A stretch of DNA of 64,000 nucleotides from Streptomyces sindenensis (lineage in GTDB: Bacteria > Actinomycetota > Actinomycetes > Streptomycetales > Streptomycetaceae): contig NZ_BMSG01000004.1 of assembly GCF_014649035.1 (NCBI RefSeq), positions 273,735-337,734 of the forward strand, written 5' to 3'. Below the pieces are notes generated by a model that was given only the letters and a program-made list of their open reading frames with translations, was not told where the DNA came from and made no database searches. The translations under genes and the position numbers were made by a program. Shown in pieces: positions 15,800 to 24,705 of this stretch (positions are counted from its first letter, which is position 1; each line of letters begins with the position of its first letter).

Positions 15800-17401
15800 A
15801 TGGAAGGCAGCCAGCCCGCCGCCGACGACTGGTGGCGCTCGGCCGTCATTTACCAGGTCTACGTCCGCAGCTTCGCCGACGGCGACGGGGACGGCACCGG
15901 CGACCTGACGGGCGTACGGTCCCGGCTGCCCTACCTGGCCGAACTCGGCGTCGACGCCCTCTGGTTCACCCCCTGGTACCTGTCCCCGATGGCGGACGGC
16001 GGATACGACGTCGCCGACTACCGGGCCATCGACCCCGCCTTCGGCGACCTCGCCGAGGCCGAGAAGCTCATCGCCGAAGCCCGCGAGGCGGGCATCCGCA
16101 CCATCATCGACATCGTCCCCAACCACGTCTCCGACCAGCACGTCTGGTTCCAGGCCGCACTCGCCGCCGGCCCCGGCAGTGCGGAGCGCGAACTCTTCCA
16201 CTTCCGCCCCGGCCGCGGCCCACACGGCGAACTGCCCCCCAACGACTGGGAGAGCGAGTTCGGGGGAGTGCCCTGGACCCGCGTCGAGGACGGCGAGTGG
16301 TACCTCCACCTCTTCGCCACCGAACAGCCCGACCTCAACTGGGCGCACCCCGCCGTACGCCGGGAACACGAGGACGTCCTGCGCTTCTGGTTCGAGCGAG
16401 GCGTCGCCGGGGTCCGCATCGACTCCGCCGCCCTCGTCGCCAAGGACCCGGCCCTGCCCGACCTCGAAGGACACCAGGGACCCCACCCGTACGTCGACCG
16501 CGACGAGCTGCACGAGATCTACCGGAGCTGGCGGGCCATCGCCGACGAGTTCGGCGGCATCTTCGTCGGCGAGGTCTGGCTGCCCGACGCCGAGCGCTTC
16601 GCCCGCTACCTCCGCCCCGACGAACTGCACACCGCCTTCAACTTCACCTTCCTCAGCTGCCCCTGGGACGCCGGGCCGCTGCGCCGCGCCATCGACGACA
16701 CCCTCGCGGAACACGCCCCCGTCGGCGCTCCCGCCACCTGGGTCCTCTGCAACCACGACATCACCCGCACCGTCACCCGCTACGGCCGCGAGGACACCGG
16801 ATTCGCCTTCACGGCCAAGGCGTTCGGCGTCCCCAGCGATCTGGAACTCGGCACCCGACGAGCCCGCGCCGCCGCACTCCTCTCGCTCGCCCTGCCCGGC
16901 TCGGTCTACCTCTACCAGGGTGAGGAACTGGGCCTGCCCGAGGCCGACGTACCGCTGGACCGCATCCAGGACCCCATGTACTTCCGCTCCCAGGGCCGGG
17001 CCCCCGGCCGCGACGGCTGCCGCACCCCACTGCCCTGGGCGGCCGGCGAACCCTTCGCCGGCTTCGGCTCCACCGTGGAACCCTGGCTCCCGCTGCCCGC
17101 CGACTGGCCGGCCCGCGCGGCCGACCTCCAGGAACGGGACCCGGGCTCCATGCTGTCCCTCTACCGCGAAGCCCTGCGGCAACGGCGCTCCCTGACCGCC
17201 CTGCACGCCGAACCGCTGCGCTGGCTGAACGAGGAGCCCGATCTCCTTGTCTTCGCCCGGGGCGAGCACCTCGTCTGCGCCGTCAACCTCGCCGAGCACC
17301 CCGCCCAGCTCCCCGCCCACACCGAGGTCCTGTTCAGCAGCGGACCCCTGGACGCCGACGGCCGACTGCCCCGGGACACGGCGGTGTGGCTGGCCGTCTG
17401 A
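15800..17401 (+). CDS. GH13 alpha-glucosidase/oligosaccharide hydrolase
   Basis: Cytoplasmic TIM-barrel glycoside hydrolase of 533 residues. The four GH13 regions are visible: DIVPNHVSD, GVRIDSAA with nucleophile Asp208, GEVWLPD with acid/base Glu258, and LCNHDITR with Asp320. No signal peptide is present, so it acts on sugars brought in by the preceding ABC importer, probably releasing glucose from alpha-glucosides. AAGGA precedes the ATG. It is the fourth gene of the cluster, 171 bases after the permease, as in agl/mal-type loci of Streptomyces. The exact linkage specificity is not readable. Confidence 0.9.
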   Translation: MEGSQPAADDWWRSAVIYQVYVRSFADGDGDGTGDLTGVRSRLPYLAELGVDALWFTPWYLSPMADGGYDVADYRAIDPAFGDLAEAEKLIAEAREAGIRTIIDIVPNHVSDQHVWFQAALAAGPGSAERELFHFRPGRGPHGELPPNDWESEFGGVPWTRVEDGEWYLHLFATEQPDLNWAHPAVRREHEDVLRFWFERGVAGVRIDSAALVAKDPALPDLEGHQGPHPYVDRDELHEIYRSWRAIADEFGGIFVGEVWLPDAERFARYLRPDELHTAFNFTFLSCPWDAGPLRRAIDDTLAEHAPVGAPATWVLCNHDITRTVTRYGREDTGFAFTAKAFGVPSDLELGTRRARAAALLSLALPGSVYLYQGEELGLPEADVPLDRIQDPMYFRSQGRAPGRDGCRTPLPWAAGEPFAGFGSTVEPWLPLPADWPARAADLQERDPGSMLSLYREALRQRRSLTALHAEPLRWLNEEPDLLVFARGEHLVCAVNLAEHPAQLPAHTEVLFSSGPLDADGRLPRDTAVWLAV

Positions 17402-17529
17402 ACCCGTGCGCCCACCGTCCCGGGAACACCGGTTCCGGACGCCGCCCCGGCGCCCGGAACCGGAACAACCCGGCACCGCGCCCCGGCCGGCCCGACGCCC
17501 CGCCGGAGCGTCCCCGCGCACCCGATGCG

Positions 17530-17568
17530 GGGGCGATCGCCCCAGAAGAGCTGAGTATCCGCACTCAG
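17530..17568. promoter_or_regulatory. Two palindromes in the region upstream of plsC-like gene
   Basis: GGGGCGATCGCCCC (17530-17543) is a perfect 14-bp palindrome. CTGAGTATCCGCACTCAG (17551-17568) has 6-bp arms and a 6-base spacer. The second looks like a repressor operator or a small hairpin. The rest of the 17402-17686 gap shows no gene. Confidence 0.45.
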
Positions 17569-17686
17569 GTTCCGCGCCCCGGCCGCCACGAAGATGAGGG
17601 CGTGGCGGGCGAGGCCGAGAAGGCCGGACCCGGCACCGCACCGCCGCCCACCGGGACGGCCGCGCCCGCCGGACCCAGGGAGAACC

Positions 17687-18352
17687 GTGCTCAGCCGCAT
17701 CGCCGCCGCCGTCGTCCCCTCGCTCGGACGCCTCACCGTCACGTCCGACCACGCCACGGCCCCCGCCGCCGGCAGCATCATCGTCGCCAACCACACCTCC
17801 CTGGCCGACCCGGGCATCGTCCTCGCCGCCCTGCGGCGCCTCGGCGTCGAACCCGTCGTCATGGCCACCGCGGGCTTGTGGCGCATCCCGGTCCTCGGCC
17901 GCCTCCTGGAACAGGGCGGCCATATACCCGTGCACCGCCACACCCACCGCGCGGCGGGCTCCCTCGACGCGGCCGCCGCCGCGCTCGGGGACGGCCGCCA
18001 CCTGCTCATCTACGGCGAAGGACGCCTGCCCCGCCGCCTGGACGCGGCCGAGGCCCCGCCGGAGGGCTTCCGCAGCGGCCTCGCCCGCCTCGCGCACGCG
18101 TCCGGGGCGCCGGTCGTGCCGCTCGGCCAGGCAGGCGCGCGCCGGGTGACCTCGGGCCGGTGCGTCAAGCAGATCTCCGGGCTCCTCACCGCCCCGGCCC
18201 GCCGCCCCCGCCTCCACGTCCACCTCGGCTCACCGCTGCACCTCCCGCCGGAGGTGGCGGCGGCGACCGCCACCGCCCGTGCCGCCGTCACCGCCGCCTG
18301 GCGCACCGCCGCGCACCACCTCGGTGAACCCGCGGCGCTCACCGGACGCTGA
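17687..18352 (+). CDS. PlsC-like 1-acyl-glycerol-3-phosphate acyltransferase
   Basis: Acyltransferase of 221 residues in the PlsC/LPLAT family, which acylates lysophosphatidate or related acceptors at the membrane. The HxxxxD catalytic motif is NHTSLAD near residue 36. The later block has GEGRLPRR where many relatives have PEGTRS. The C-terminal region, RPRLHVHLGSPLHLPPEV, is family-like. The GTG at 17687 has GGGAG upstream; an in-frame ATG at 17594 gives a basic extension with poor composition. Shorter than average for PlsC, with no clear transmembrane anchor. Confidence 0.85.
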   Translation: MLSRIAAAVVPSLGRLTVTSDHATAPAAGSIIVANHTSLADPGIVLAALRRLGVEPVVMATAGLWRIPVLGRLLEQGGHIPVHRHTHRAAGSLDAAAAALGDGRHLLIYGEGRLPRRLDAAEAPPEGFRSGLARLAHASGAPVVPLGQAGARRVTSGRCVKQISGLLTAPARRPRLHVHLGSPLHLPPEVAAATATARAAVTAAWRTAAHHLGEPAALTGR

Positions 18353-18364
18353 ACGCGCCACGGC

Positions 18365-18387
18365 CGCGGGGCTCCGCACGCCCCGCG
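18365..18387. terminator. Terminator between convergent plsC-like and dinB-like genes
   Basis: An 8-bp perfect stem CGCGGGGC/GCCCCGCG encloses a 7-base loop. It abuts the stop of the minus-strand gene at 18388 and lies 12 bases after the plus-strand stop. Confidence 0.7.
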
Positions 18388-18984
18388 TCAGGGGAGCGGC
18401 TGCCCCGCGTCGCGGGCCGCCTGCTCCACGCGCTGCCGATAGCCCTCCCACCAGGCGCGGTCGCCCGGCGGCATGTTCTCGTTGCCGGACTGCAGCCCGA
18501 CCGTCCCGTCGACGAGCTCCCGCACGAGGTCGGCATGGCCGGCATGCCGCTGGAGGTCGGAGATCACATGGACCAGGATCTGGTGCAGCGTCACCCGGTT
18601 CCTGTCGTCCGGCCACCACGGGACCCGGCCCACCGCGTCGAGGGGCAGCTCGGCGATCGTCGCGTCCGCGTGCTCGGTCACCCGGCGGTGCAGCGCGAGG
18701 ATGTCCGCACGGGACTCGTCCGCGGTCGCCCACATGTCCTGGTTCGCCTCGGCGTCGTCCTCGAAGGCGGGCACCACCTCGCCGAACGGCCGCCCGAACG
18801 TCTCGCCGAAGTAGCCCAGCTCCACCCCGGCGGCATGCTTGACCAGCCCGAGGAGGTTCGTGCCGGTCGGTGTCAGAGGACGGCGGACGTCGTACTCCGA
18901 GAGCCCTTCGAGCTTCCACAGGAGGGAATCGCGAGCGGATTGCAGATAACGCCGGAGATCGGCTTTCGGCTGCGAAAGGGTCAT
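18388..18984 (-). CDS. DinB/DUF664-family protein
   Basis: Four-helix-bundle protein of 198 residues, DUF664 branch of the DinB superfamily. Likely metal-binding histidines lie in LVKHAAGVELGYF (about 48) and HVISDLQRHAGHADLVREL (about 139-151). Superfamily members include mycothiol- or bacillithiol-dependent transferases, but this branch has no established substrate. The ATG at 18984 gives the family N-terminus MTLSQPKADLRRYLQ. It stands alone and is convergent with the acyltransferase. Confidence 0.88.
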   Translation of the reverse strand: MTLSQPKADLRRYLQSARDSLLWKLEGLSEYDVRRPLTPTGTNLLGLVKHAAGVELGYFGETFGRPFGEVVPAFEDDAEANQDMWATADESRADILALHRRVTEHADATIAELPLDAVGRVPWWPDDRNRVTLHQILVHVISDLQRHAGHADLVRELVDGTVGLQSGNENMPPGDRAWWEGYRQRVEQAARDAGQPLP

Positions 18985-19242
18985 GCCCGCAGTCTGTCAC
19001 CAGGCACTGACAGGACACCCCCACCCCGGGCCGGGCGGCGGCGGGCATCCCGCCCGTCCGGGGACGCGTCCCGGGTGGCGGTGGCGACCGGGGCGGCGTA
19101 GGTATGGAGACGTGATGCTCCGAGAATGTCCGACATCACGGAGCGTTCCGGTCTGTGAACGGCCGGTGACCATCAGGCCCACCCGGCCGGACCGCCGCTG
19201 GCGTCCGCCGGCTCACCACCGGGGGCGAGGAGACGGATCCCG

Positions 19243-20031
19243 ATGACCGAGGCAGAACAGAGCACTCCGGTGCCCGGGATCCCCTGCTGGGTCAGCCTCA
19301 TGACCCGGGACCTGCGGTCCGCCGAGGAGTTCTACGGGACCGTTCTCGGCTGGACCTTCCGCTCCGGCGCCCTCGGCGAGGGTTTCTCGGTCGCCCACGT
19401 CGACACCCTGCCCGTCGCCGGGATCGGACAGATCGCCCCCGGACTGCCCACGGTCGTCTCCTGGACCCCGTACTTCGCCGTCCCGGACGTCGACACCGCC
19501 GCGGCCCGGGTCCGGGAACGGGGCGGCACCATCGCCGTCGGCCCGATCCGGATCGGCCCCGGGCGGGGGGCCCTGGCCGCCGACCGGGAAGGGGCCGCGT
19601 TCGGTTTCTGGGAGGGCCGGACCCCGCCCTGGTCGTTCGGCCGCGACAGCGCGCCGGCCTCCCTCGAACTGCGCACCAGCCACGCCTTCGACTCCGCGAT
19701 CTTCTACGCCGAGGTGTTCGGCTGGGCCTCGGAGGAACCCGGCGGCTGCGAGGTCGGCTACGCCTACCGGCAGGACGCGGTCGTCGTACGGCAGGGCGGC
19801 CGCACCGTGGCCACCCTGCGCGGCGGCGGGGACGCGGCGTCGGCCGACCCCCTGCTGCGCCCGCGCTGGCACGTCCGCTTCCGGGTCGAGGACCTGGAGG
19901 CGGTCACCGAGGCCGCCCGCGCGGCGGGTGGAACGGTGGGCCCGTCGGCGGCCTCGCCCGCCGACGGGAGCGAAGCGGTGATCAGGGACCCCGACGGCGG
20001 CGCCTTCACCGTCTGCGCCCACCCGGCGTAG
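19243..20031 (+). CDS. VOC (glyoxalase/bleomycin-resistance) family protein, two domains
   Basis: Protein of 262 residues made of two vicinal-oxygen-chelate modules, about 10-125 and 140-260. Module one opens IPCWVSLMTRDLRSAEEFYG and module two SLELRTSHAFDSAIFYAEV. The PDGGAF motif closes the second. Related streptomycete proteins are annotated as hydroxylases or resistance proteins without proof. The spacing of His/Glu metal ligands differs from classical glyoxalase I, so activity is uncertain. It is convergent with the GH114 gene. Confidence 0.87.
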   Translation: MTEAEQSTPVPGIPCWVSLMTRDLRSAEEFYGTVLGWTFRSGALGEGFSVAHVDTLPVAGIGQIAPGLPTVVSWTPYFAVPDVDTAAARVRERGGTIAVGPIRIGPGRGALAADREGAAFGFWEGRTPPWSFGRDSAPASLELRTSHAFDSAIFYAEVFGWASEEPGGCEVGYAYRQDAVVVRQGGRTVATLRGGGDAASADPLLRPRWHVRFRVEDLEAVTEAARAAGGTVGPSAASPADGSEAVIRDPDGGAFTVCAHPA

Positions 20032-20046
20032 CCGCCGCGCGCCGGC

Positions 20047-20907
20047 TCAGCAGGCGCGGAACACATGACCGGGCCGCCCGGCCGGGACGACGCCGAGATC
20101 CCGTCGCACCACGGAGACCTTCGCTCCCACGGACGAACACGCCTCTTCGAAGTCGTCCGCGGTGTACTCGACGACGAAGACCCTGTCGTCGTACGCGGAG
20201 GCGTAGTCGGCGCACTCGTCGTAGCGGCCGCACTCCTCGGCGACGGCGAAGTCGAACCCGATCTCCTTGCCCTGCCCCAGCAGGTCCGTGGTGTTCTTCT
20301 GGCCGATCGCCAGGCCCGCCGCGTGCGCGCGGTCGGCCAGGAGCTTCGCGAACGCCGCGTTGTCCGCCCGGGTCAGCAGCCCCTCGGAGCGCTCGTAGGA
20401 GTCGAGGTTGTCCGGCTCCACCGCCTGGAAACCGGACTTCGCGCAGCCGTCGACCCAGTCGCCGACGATCTTCGCCAGCCGGGCGCGTTTGCCCGGGGTC
20501 GAAGTGTCGAGCAGCGCCTCGTCCCAGTCCTCGTCCATCACCGGGTCGCCGTCGGCATCGCGCAGGAGCAGATCCGGATTGTCGTCCTCCCACCGGTCGA
20601 GGGCGTCGGGCTGGGCCTGGAAGGCGTTGACGTAGCAGACGTTGTAGAGGCCCTCGGCGGGCCGGGCGCCCCGGTCCCGGGAGACGGCTTCGACCCCGGC
20701 GGGCGGGGTGTACGCGCCGCCGATCTGGTAGTCGAAGGTCGCGTTCGCCGTGGGCGGCACGACCTCCGGCGCGCCCTTGTCCGGGGACTTCGTGGCGGCG
20801 GCGTGGGACAGGAACAGCCCCGCCCCCGCCGCGGCCGCGATCCCGCCGGCCAGCGCGGCGAGGACACGTCGGCGGCGGAGCGGAGAGCGGACGGTGGGCT
20901 GGGGCAT
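20047..20907 (-). CDS. Secreted endo-alpha-1,4-polygalactosaminidase (GH114)
   Basis: Exported glycoside hydrolase of 286 residues. A twin-arginine-like or Sec signal begins RSPLRRRRVLAALAGG. The mature domain has the GH114 pattern: FDYQIGGAY, then LYNVCYVNAFQ, then FQAVEPDNLDSY with acidic catalytic candidates, then AVAEECGRYDEC. The family hydrolyses alpha-1,4-linked galactosamine polymers, for example of fungal or bacterial matrices. AGGAG lies five bases before the ATG. It follows the methyltransferase gene by 42 bases on the same strand and may be co-transcribed. Confidence 0.88.
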   Translation of the reverse strand: MPQPTVRSPLRRRRVLAALAGGIAAAAGAGLFLSHAAATKSPDKGAPEVVPPTANATFDYQIGGAYTPPAGVEAVSRDRGARPAEGLYNVCYVNAFQAQPDALDRWEDDNPDLLLRDADGDPVMDEDWDEALLDTSTPGKRARLAKIVGDWVDGCAKSGFQAVEPDNLDSYERSEGLLTRADNAAFAKLLADRAHAAGLAIGQKNTTDLLGQGKEIGFDFAVAEECGRYDECADYASAYDDRVFVVEYTADDFEEACSSVGAKVSVVRRDLGVVPAGRPGHVFRAC

Positions 20908-20949
20908 ACGTACTCCTGTGCATGGGCTTGCGGCCCCCGCGGCGGCCCG

Positions 20950-22020
20950 TCAGGCCGGCGAGGCCTCGATGATCTGGAAGATGTTCGGCGCGGGCAGCGG
21001 GGTCACGCCGCGCAGGACGAAGCCGCCCGCCGTGCACAGAGACGCGAAATCGGCCGCGGTCCGTTCCCGGCCCCCGACGTTGACCAGCATGTTGAGATCG
21101 GAGAGGTAGACGCCGCCCGGCGGGTCCGCCGGCACGGTGGCGGGCAGCACCGGTTCGACGATCAGCAGGGAGCCGTGGGCGGGGATGACGTCCCGGATGC
21201 GCCGCAGGATCGTCGCGCACCTCTCGTCGTCCCAGTCGTGGATGATGCTCTTCAGCAGATAGAGGTCGCCGCCGGCCGGGGCCGAGGCGAAGAAGTCGCC
21301 GGTCTCCAGGGCGACGCGGTCGGTCAGGCCCTCGTCGGCCAGCCGCCGCGGCGCCTGTGCGAGCCCCTCGGCCGTGTCGAACAGGACCCCCCGGAGCTTC
21401 GGGTGCTCCCGCAGGACCGAGGCGAGCAGGGTGCCGTCGCCGCCGCCGATGTCCACCACGGTGCTGAAGCGTCCGAAGCCGTAGTGGTGCGGCACGGTGG
21501 CGGCGGTCAGCCGCGTGCCCTGGCTCATCGCCTCGTTGAACGCGGCGGACAGCTCGGGGTGCTCCTTGAGATGGCCGAAGAAGTCGGTCCCGAACACCGT
21601 GTCGAACGTGGTCCGGCCCGTCCGCACGCTCTCGTCGAGCAGGTCCCAGCCCCGCAGCATGACCGGATCGGTGAACATCCGGGCCATCGCGGCCATCGAA
21701 CCGGCTGTGCCGGTGCGCAGGAAGTCGCCCGCCGCGGTGGTCCGGAAGACGCCCGGTTCCGTCTCGGACAGCAGTTGGAGACCGGCCAGGGCGCGCAGCA
21801 GGCGCAGCGTCGCCTGCGGATGGGTGCCGAGGGCTCCGGCGAGCGCGTCGGCGCTCAGGGCGCCCGGCCCGATCCGGTCGAAGACGTCGAACCGCACGGC
21901 CGCGCCCAGCGCCTGGGTGGCCATCTGGCCGAGCACGATCCGGGACAGCGCCCCGCGCGCCCGCCAGTCCAGCGGCGTGTCCTCGCTGTTGCGGGCCTCG
22001 CGATCCTGACCGTCCGTCAT
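20950..22020 (-). CDS. SAM-dependent O-methyltransferase (acetylserotonin/hydroxyneurosporene type)
   Basis: Cytoplasmic methyltransferase of 356 residues of the PF00891 type. An N-terminal winged-helix dimerisation domain (about 20-105) precedes the SAM-binding motif VVDIGGGDGTLLAS near residue 185 and the catalytic His region IIHDWDDERC near residue 262. Such enzymes methylate hydroxyls in secondary metabolites; the substrate is unknown. The ATG at 22020 is preferred because GGGGAG lies 9 bases upstream. An iron-box-like palindrome (22042-22060) covers its upstream region. Confidence 0.87.
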   Translation of the reverse strand: MTDGQDREARNSEDTPLDWRARGALSRIVLGQMATQALGAAVRFDVFDRIGPGALSADALAGALGTHPQATLRLLRALAGLQLLSETEPGVFRTTAAGDFLRTGTAGSMAAMARMFTDPVMLRGWDLLDESVRTGRTTFDTVFGTDFFGHLKEHPELSAAFNEAMSQGTRLTAATVPHHYGFGRFSTVVDIGGGDGTLLASVLREHPKLRGVLFDTAEGLAQAPRRLADEGLTDRVALETGDFFASAPAGGDLYLLKSIIHDWDDERCATILRRIRDVIPAHGSLLIVEPVLPATVPADPPGGVYLSDLNMLVNVGGRERTAADFASLCTAGGFVLRGVTPLPAPNIFQIIEASPA

Positions 22021-22041
22021 GTTCCGCACCTCCCCGGTGAG

Positions 22042-22060
22042 TTAGGTAAACCTAACCTGG
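22042..22060 (-). promoter_or_regulatory. Candidate DtxR/DmdR1/IdeR iron box
   Basis: The plus-strand sequence TTAGGTAAACCTAACCTGG matches the remembered actinobacterial iron-box consensus TTAGGTTAGGCTAACCTAA at 14 of 19 positions. It contains the dyad GTTAGGTAAACCTAAC. It lies 22 bases before the methyltransferase ATG and overlaps the stop codon of the LysR gene. Confidence 0.6.
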
Positions 22061-22990
22061 AAGGTGTCGAGGGGCAATCGGCCCTCCGCCCGTGAGGGTC
22101 TCGGCGGCCTGGGCCGCCACCGCCTCGGCCACGGTCGCCAGCGCCGGTGAGTCCAGCTTCCACTGCTGCCAGTGCAGAGGTACGTCCACGGTGTGGTCCG
22201 GGGTCAGCAGCACCACCCGGCCGTCGCGCAGCAACGGCCCCGCCTGGACGTCGGGCACCATGCCCCAGCCCATGCCCGCCGCCACGGCGCTCGCGAACCC
22301 CTCCGAGGTGGGCACCAGGTGGCGCCGGGCACTCGCCCGGGACCCGGGGGCGAGCCGGCGCACGAAGGCGTCCTGCAGATCGTCGCGCCGGTCGAAGCTG
22401 ATCACCGGGGCGTCGCCGATCAGCTCGCGCACATCGCCGCCCGACCGCCGTCCCAGCCATCGGTCGGCGAAGGAGGGGCTGGCCACGGGCAGATACCGCA
22501 TCCGGCCGAGCCGGCGCACCGAGCACCCCGTCACCGCCTCCGGCGACGAGGTCACCGCGGCCATCACCAGTCCCTCCCGCAGCAGCGCCGCCGTATGGTC
22601 CTGGTCCTCCCGGTGCAGCTCGTAGGCGAGGTCCAGCTCCTGCGGTACGCGCCGCAGGGCGGGCAGGAACCAGGTGGCCAGTGAATCGGAGTTGACCGCG
22701 ATCGACAGGGGCGTCGGCTCACCCGGCCCCGACATCCCGAGCGCCGTCCGCGCGTCGCGCTCCAGCCGGGCCAGCTGGCGGGCGAAGCGCACCACCACCT
22801 CGCCGGACTCGGTGGGCCGCACCGGCTTCGTACGCATCAGCAGCACCCGGCCCGTGCGCTGCTCCAGTGCCTTCACCCGCTGGCTGACCGCCGACGGGGT
22901 CAGCCGCAGCACGTTCGCCGCCGCGTCGAACGTGCCTTCGTCGACCACGGCCAGCAGAGTGCGCACCTGGTCGAGGGGAAGCTCTGACAT
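22052..22990 (-). CDS. LysR-family regulator, ArgP/LysG type
   Basis: Regulator of about 312 residues. The N-terminal LysR helix-turn-helix is LPLDQVRTLLAVVDEGTFDA then LTPSAVSQRVKALEQ (residues 5-60). A C-terminal periplasmic-binding-like effector domain follows. ArgP/LysG proteins sense lysine or arginine and switch on a divergent LysE/ArgO exporter, which is exactly the neighbour at 23061. ATG 22990 is given; ATG 22993 and GTG 22999 are alternatives. The ribosome site is weak for all. Confidence 0.9.
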   Translation of the reverse strand: MSELPLDQVRTLLAVVDEGTFDAAANVLRLTPSAVSQRVKALEQRTGRVLLMRTKPVRPTESGEVVVRFARQLARLERDARTALGMSGPGEPTPLSIAVNSDSLATWFLPALRRVPQELDLAYELHREDQDHTAALLREGLVMAAVTSSPEAVTGCSVRRLGRMRYLPVASPSFADRWLGRRSGGDVRELIGDAPVISFDRRDDLQDAFVRRLAPGSRASARRHLVPTSEGFASAVAAGMGWGMVPDVQAGPLLRDGRVVLLTPDHTVDVPLHWQQWKLDSPALATVAEAVAAQAAETLTGGGPIAPRHLPG

Positions 22991-23047
22991 CATGAACACT
23001 AATGATACGTAAGAATCTTTAGCTGGACGTCACGTTGCCGTGCTCCG

Positions 23048-23061
23048 TAGCGTCGGCCGCA
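23048..23061 (+). promoter_or_regulatory. Leaderless-type -10 box for the lysE-like gene
   Basis: TAGCGT (23048-23053) matches TANNNT and the ATG follows after seven bases. There is no ribosome site. The ArgP-type regulator probably binds just upstream in the 70-bp divergent gap. Confidence 0.4.
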
Positions 23062-23672
23062 TGACGAACGCCCTGACCGCCGCGGCCGCCGGATTCGGTA
23101 CCGGCCTCTCCCTCATCGTCGCCATCGGCGCCCAGAACGCCCTGGTGCTGCGCCAGGGCGTCCGCCGGGACGGCGTGCTCGCGGTGGTCGGCATCTGCGC
23201 CCTGTCCGACGCCGTGCTCATCACCCTGGGGGTCGCCGGGGTCGGCGCGGTCGTCGTCGCCTGGCCCTCGGCGCTGACCGTCGTCGGCCTGCTCGGCGGC
23301 CTGTTCCTGATCGGTTACGGGCTGCTCGCCGCCCGCCGCGTACTGCGCCCGTCCGCCCTGCACGCGGCGGACGCCCCGGCCGCGTCGCGCCGGGGCGTCG
23401 TGCTGACCTGCCTGGCGATGACGTGGCTCAACCCGCACGTGTACCTCGACACCGTGTTCCTGCTCGGATCCGTCGCCGCCGACCAGGGGCCCCTGCGCTG
23501 GACCTTCGGCATCGGCGCGATCCTCGCCAGCCTGTGCTGGTTCGTGACGCTCGGGTTCGGCGCCCGGCTGCTGAGCGGGGTCCTCGCGCGGCCCTCCGCG
23601 TGGCGGGTGCTGGACGGCCTGGTCGCCGTGATGATGATCGGCCTCGGTACGAAACTGGCGCTGGGCGCCTGA
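23061..23672 (+). CDS. LysE/ArgO-family amino acid exporter
   Basis: Inner-membrane exporter of 203 residues with about six hydrophobic segments. It carries the family signature SLIVAIGAQNALVLRQG near residue 18 and TWLNPHVYLDTVFLLG near residue 128. Family members export lysine and arginine. The divergent ArgP/LysG regulator is the standard partner, so the pair is a self-contained basic amino acid efflux switch. Confidence 0.93.
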   Translation: MTNALTAAAAGFGTGLSLIVAIGAQNALVLRQGVRRDGVLAVVGICALSDAVLITLGVAGVGAVVVAWPSALTVVGLLGGLFLIGYGLLAARRVLRPSALHAADAPAASRRGVVLTCLAMTWLNPHVYLDTVFLLGSVAADQGPLRWTFGIGAILASLCWFVTLGFGARLLSGVLARPSAWRVLDGLVAVMMIGLGTKLALGA

Positions 23673-23722
23673 ACGCCCGGCTCCTCTTCCTTGCGGGGAC
23701 GAGGAGCCGGGCGCCCCGCGGG

Positions 23723-24673
23723 CTACGACACCACGAGGACGAGCTTGCCGGTGGTGCGCTCCGTCTCGCCCAGCGCGTGCGCCTTGGCGGCCTCGGCCAG
23801 CGGGAAGGCCGCCTCGACATGGGCGCGCAGCTCACCGGCCCGGACCAGGTCGGCGATGGCCGTCATACCCGCGTGATCGGCCTCGACCAGCAGGTTCTCC
23901 ACCCGGATCTGCCGTGCGGCGGCCTTCGCCGCCTCGGCCGGACCGCCGCCCGGCAGCAGCGACACGAGTGTGCCTCCCGGGCGCAGTACGTCGAGCGAGC
24001 GTGCCCGCGTGTCGCCCGAAAGCGGGTCGAGCACCATGTCGACATCGCTCACCGCGTCCCCGAAGTCCACCGTGCGGTAGTCGATGACCTCGTCCGCCCC
24101 GAGCCCGCGCACGACATCGTGCTTGGCGGCGCTCGCCGTGCCGATGACGTACGCACCCAGCGACTTGGCGATCTGCACGGCGAGATGGCCGACCCCGCCC
24201 GCGGCGGCGTGGATCAGCACCCGCTGCCCGGGCCGGACGTCCGCCGTGTCGACGAGCGCCTGGCGGGCGGTGAGCGCGGCGAGCGGGAGGGCGCCCGCCT
24301 GCACGTGGTCGATGTTCTCGGGCTTGTGGGCGAAGGCGCGGGCCGGGCCGACCGTGAACTCGGCGTGGGAGCCGACCCCGTACGGGTAGGGCAGCATGCC
24401 GAACACCTCGTCGCCCGGCTTGAAGAGGGTCACCCCGAAGCCCACCGACTCCACGACCCCCGACACGTCCCAGCCCAGGACGAGCGGCAGCCGGTCCAGG
24501 AACAGCGCCTGACCCCGGTGCTTCCAGTCCGTGGGGTTCACTCCGGCCGCCCGTACGGCGACCACGATCTGACTCGGTCCCGCGACCGGCCGGGGAAGCC
24601 GGACCTCCTCCAGTACCTCGGGACCTCCGTAGACGTTCTGGCTGATGGCGCGCATGCTCTCGTTCTTCGTCAT
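23723..24673 (-). CDS. NADP-dependent quinone oxidoreductase-like MDR enzyme
   Basis: Medium-chain dehydrogenase/reductase of 316 residues, zinc-independent quinone-oxidoreductase branch. The N-terminal catalytic domain has VNPTDWKHRGQ and GWDVSGVVESVG. The nucleotide fold has the glycine motif HAAAGGVGHLAVQIAK near residue 155. No catalytic zinc Cys set is visible. It is divergent from the GlxA-type regulator with a 69-bp gap, so that regulator is the likely controller. Confidence 0.88.
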   Translation of the reverse strand: MTKNESMRAISQNVYGGPEVLEEVRLPRPVAGPSQIVVAVRAAGVNPTDWKHRGQALFLDRLPLVLGWDVSGVVESVGFGVTLFKPGDEVFGMLPYPYGVGSHAEFTVGPARAFAHKPENIDHVQAGALPLAALTARQALVDTADVRPGQRVLIHAAAGGVGHLAVQIAKSLGAYVIGTASAAKHDVVRGLGADEVIDYRTVDFGDAVSDVDMVLDPLSGDTRARSLDVLRPGGTLVSLLPGGGPAEAAKAAARQIRVENLLVEADHAGMTAIADLVRAGELRAHVEAAFPLAEAAKAHALGETERTTGKLVLVVS

Positions 24674-24705
24674 GCGTCCAGCCTCACTCCTGTCCACCCG
24701 GCGTA

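Noticed and set aside
15710..18223. An 837-codon open frame on the minus strand
   Set aside because: It lies opposite the GH13 and PlsC-like genes, which have clear catalytic motifs, and its own translation is Gly/Val/Glu-rich without family features.
22042..22060. Reading the palindrome as a terminator for the LysR gene
   Set aside because: The arms are short and AT-rich; the match to the iron-box consensus explains it better.
20065..22095. A 676-codon open frame on the plus strand
   Set aside because: Antisense to the GH114 and methyltransferase genes; no motifs.
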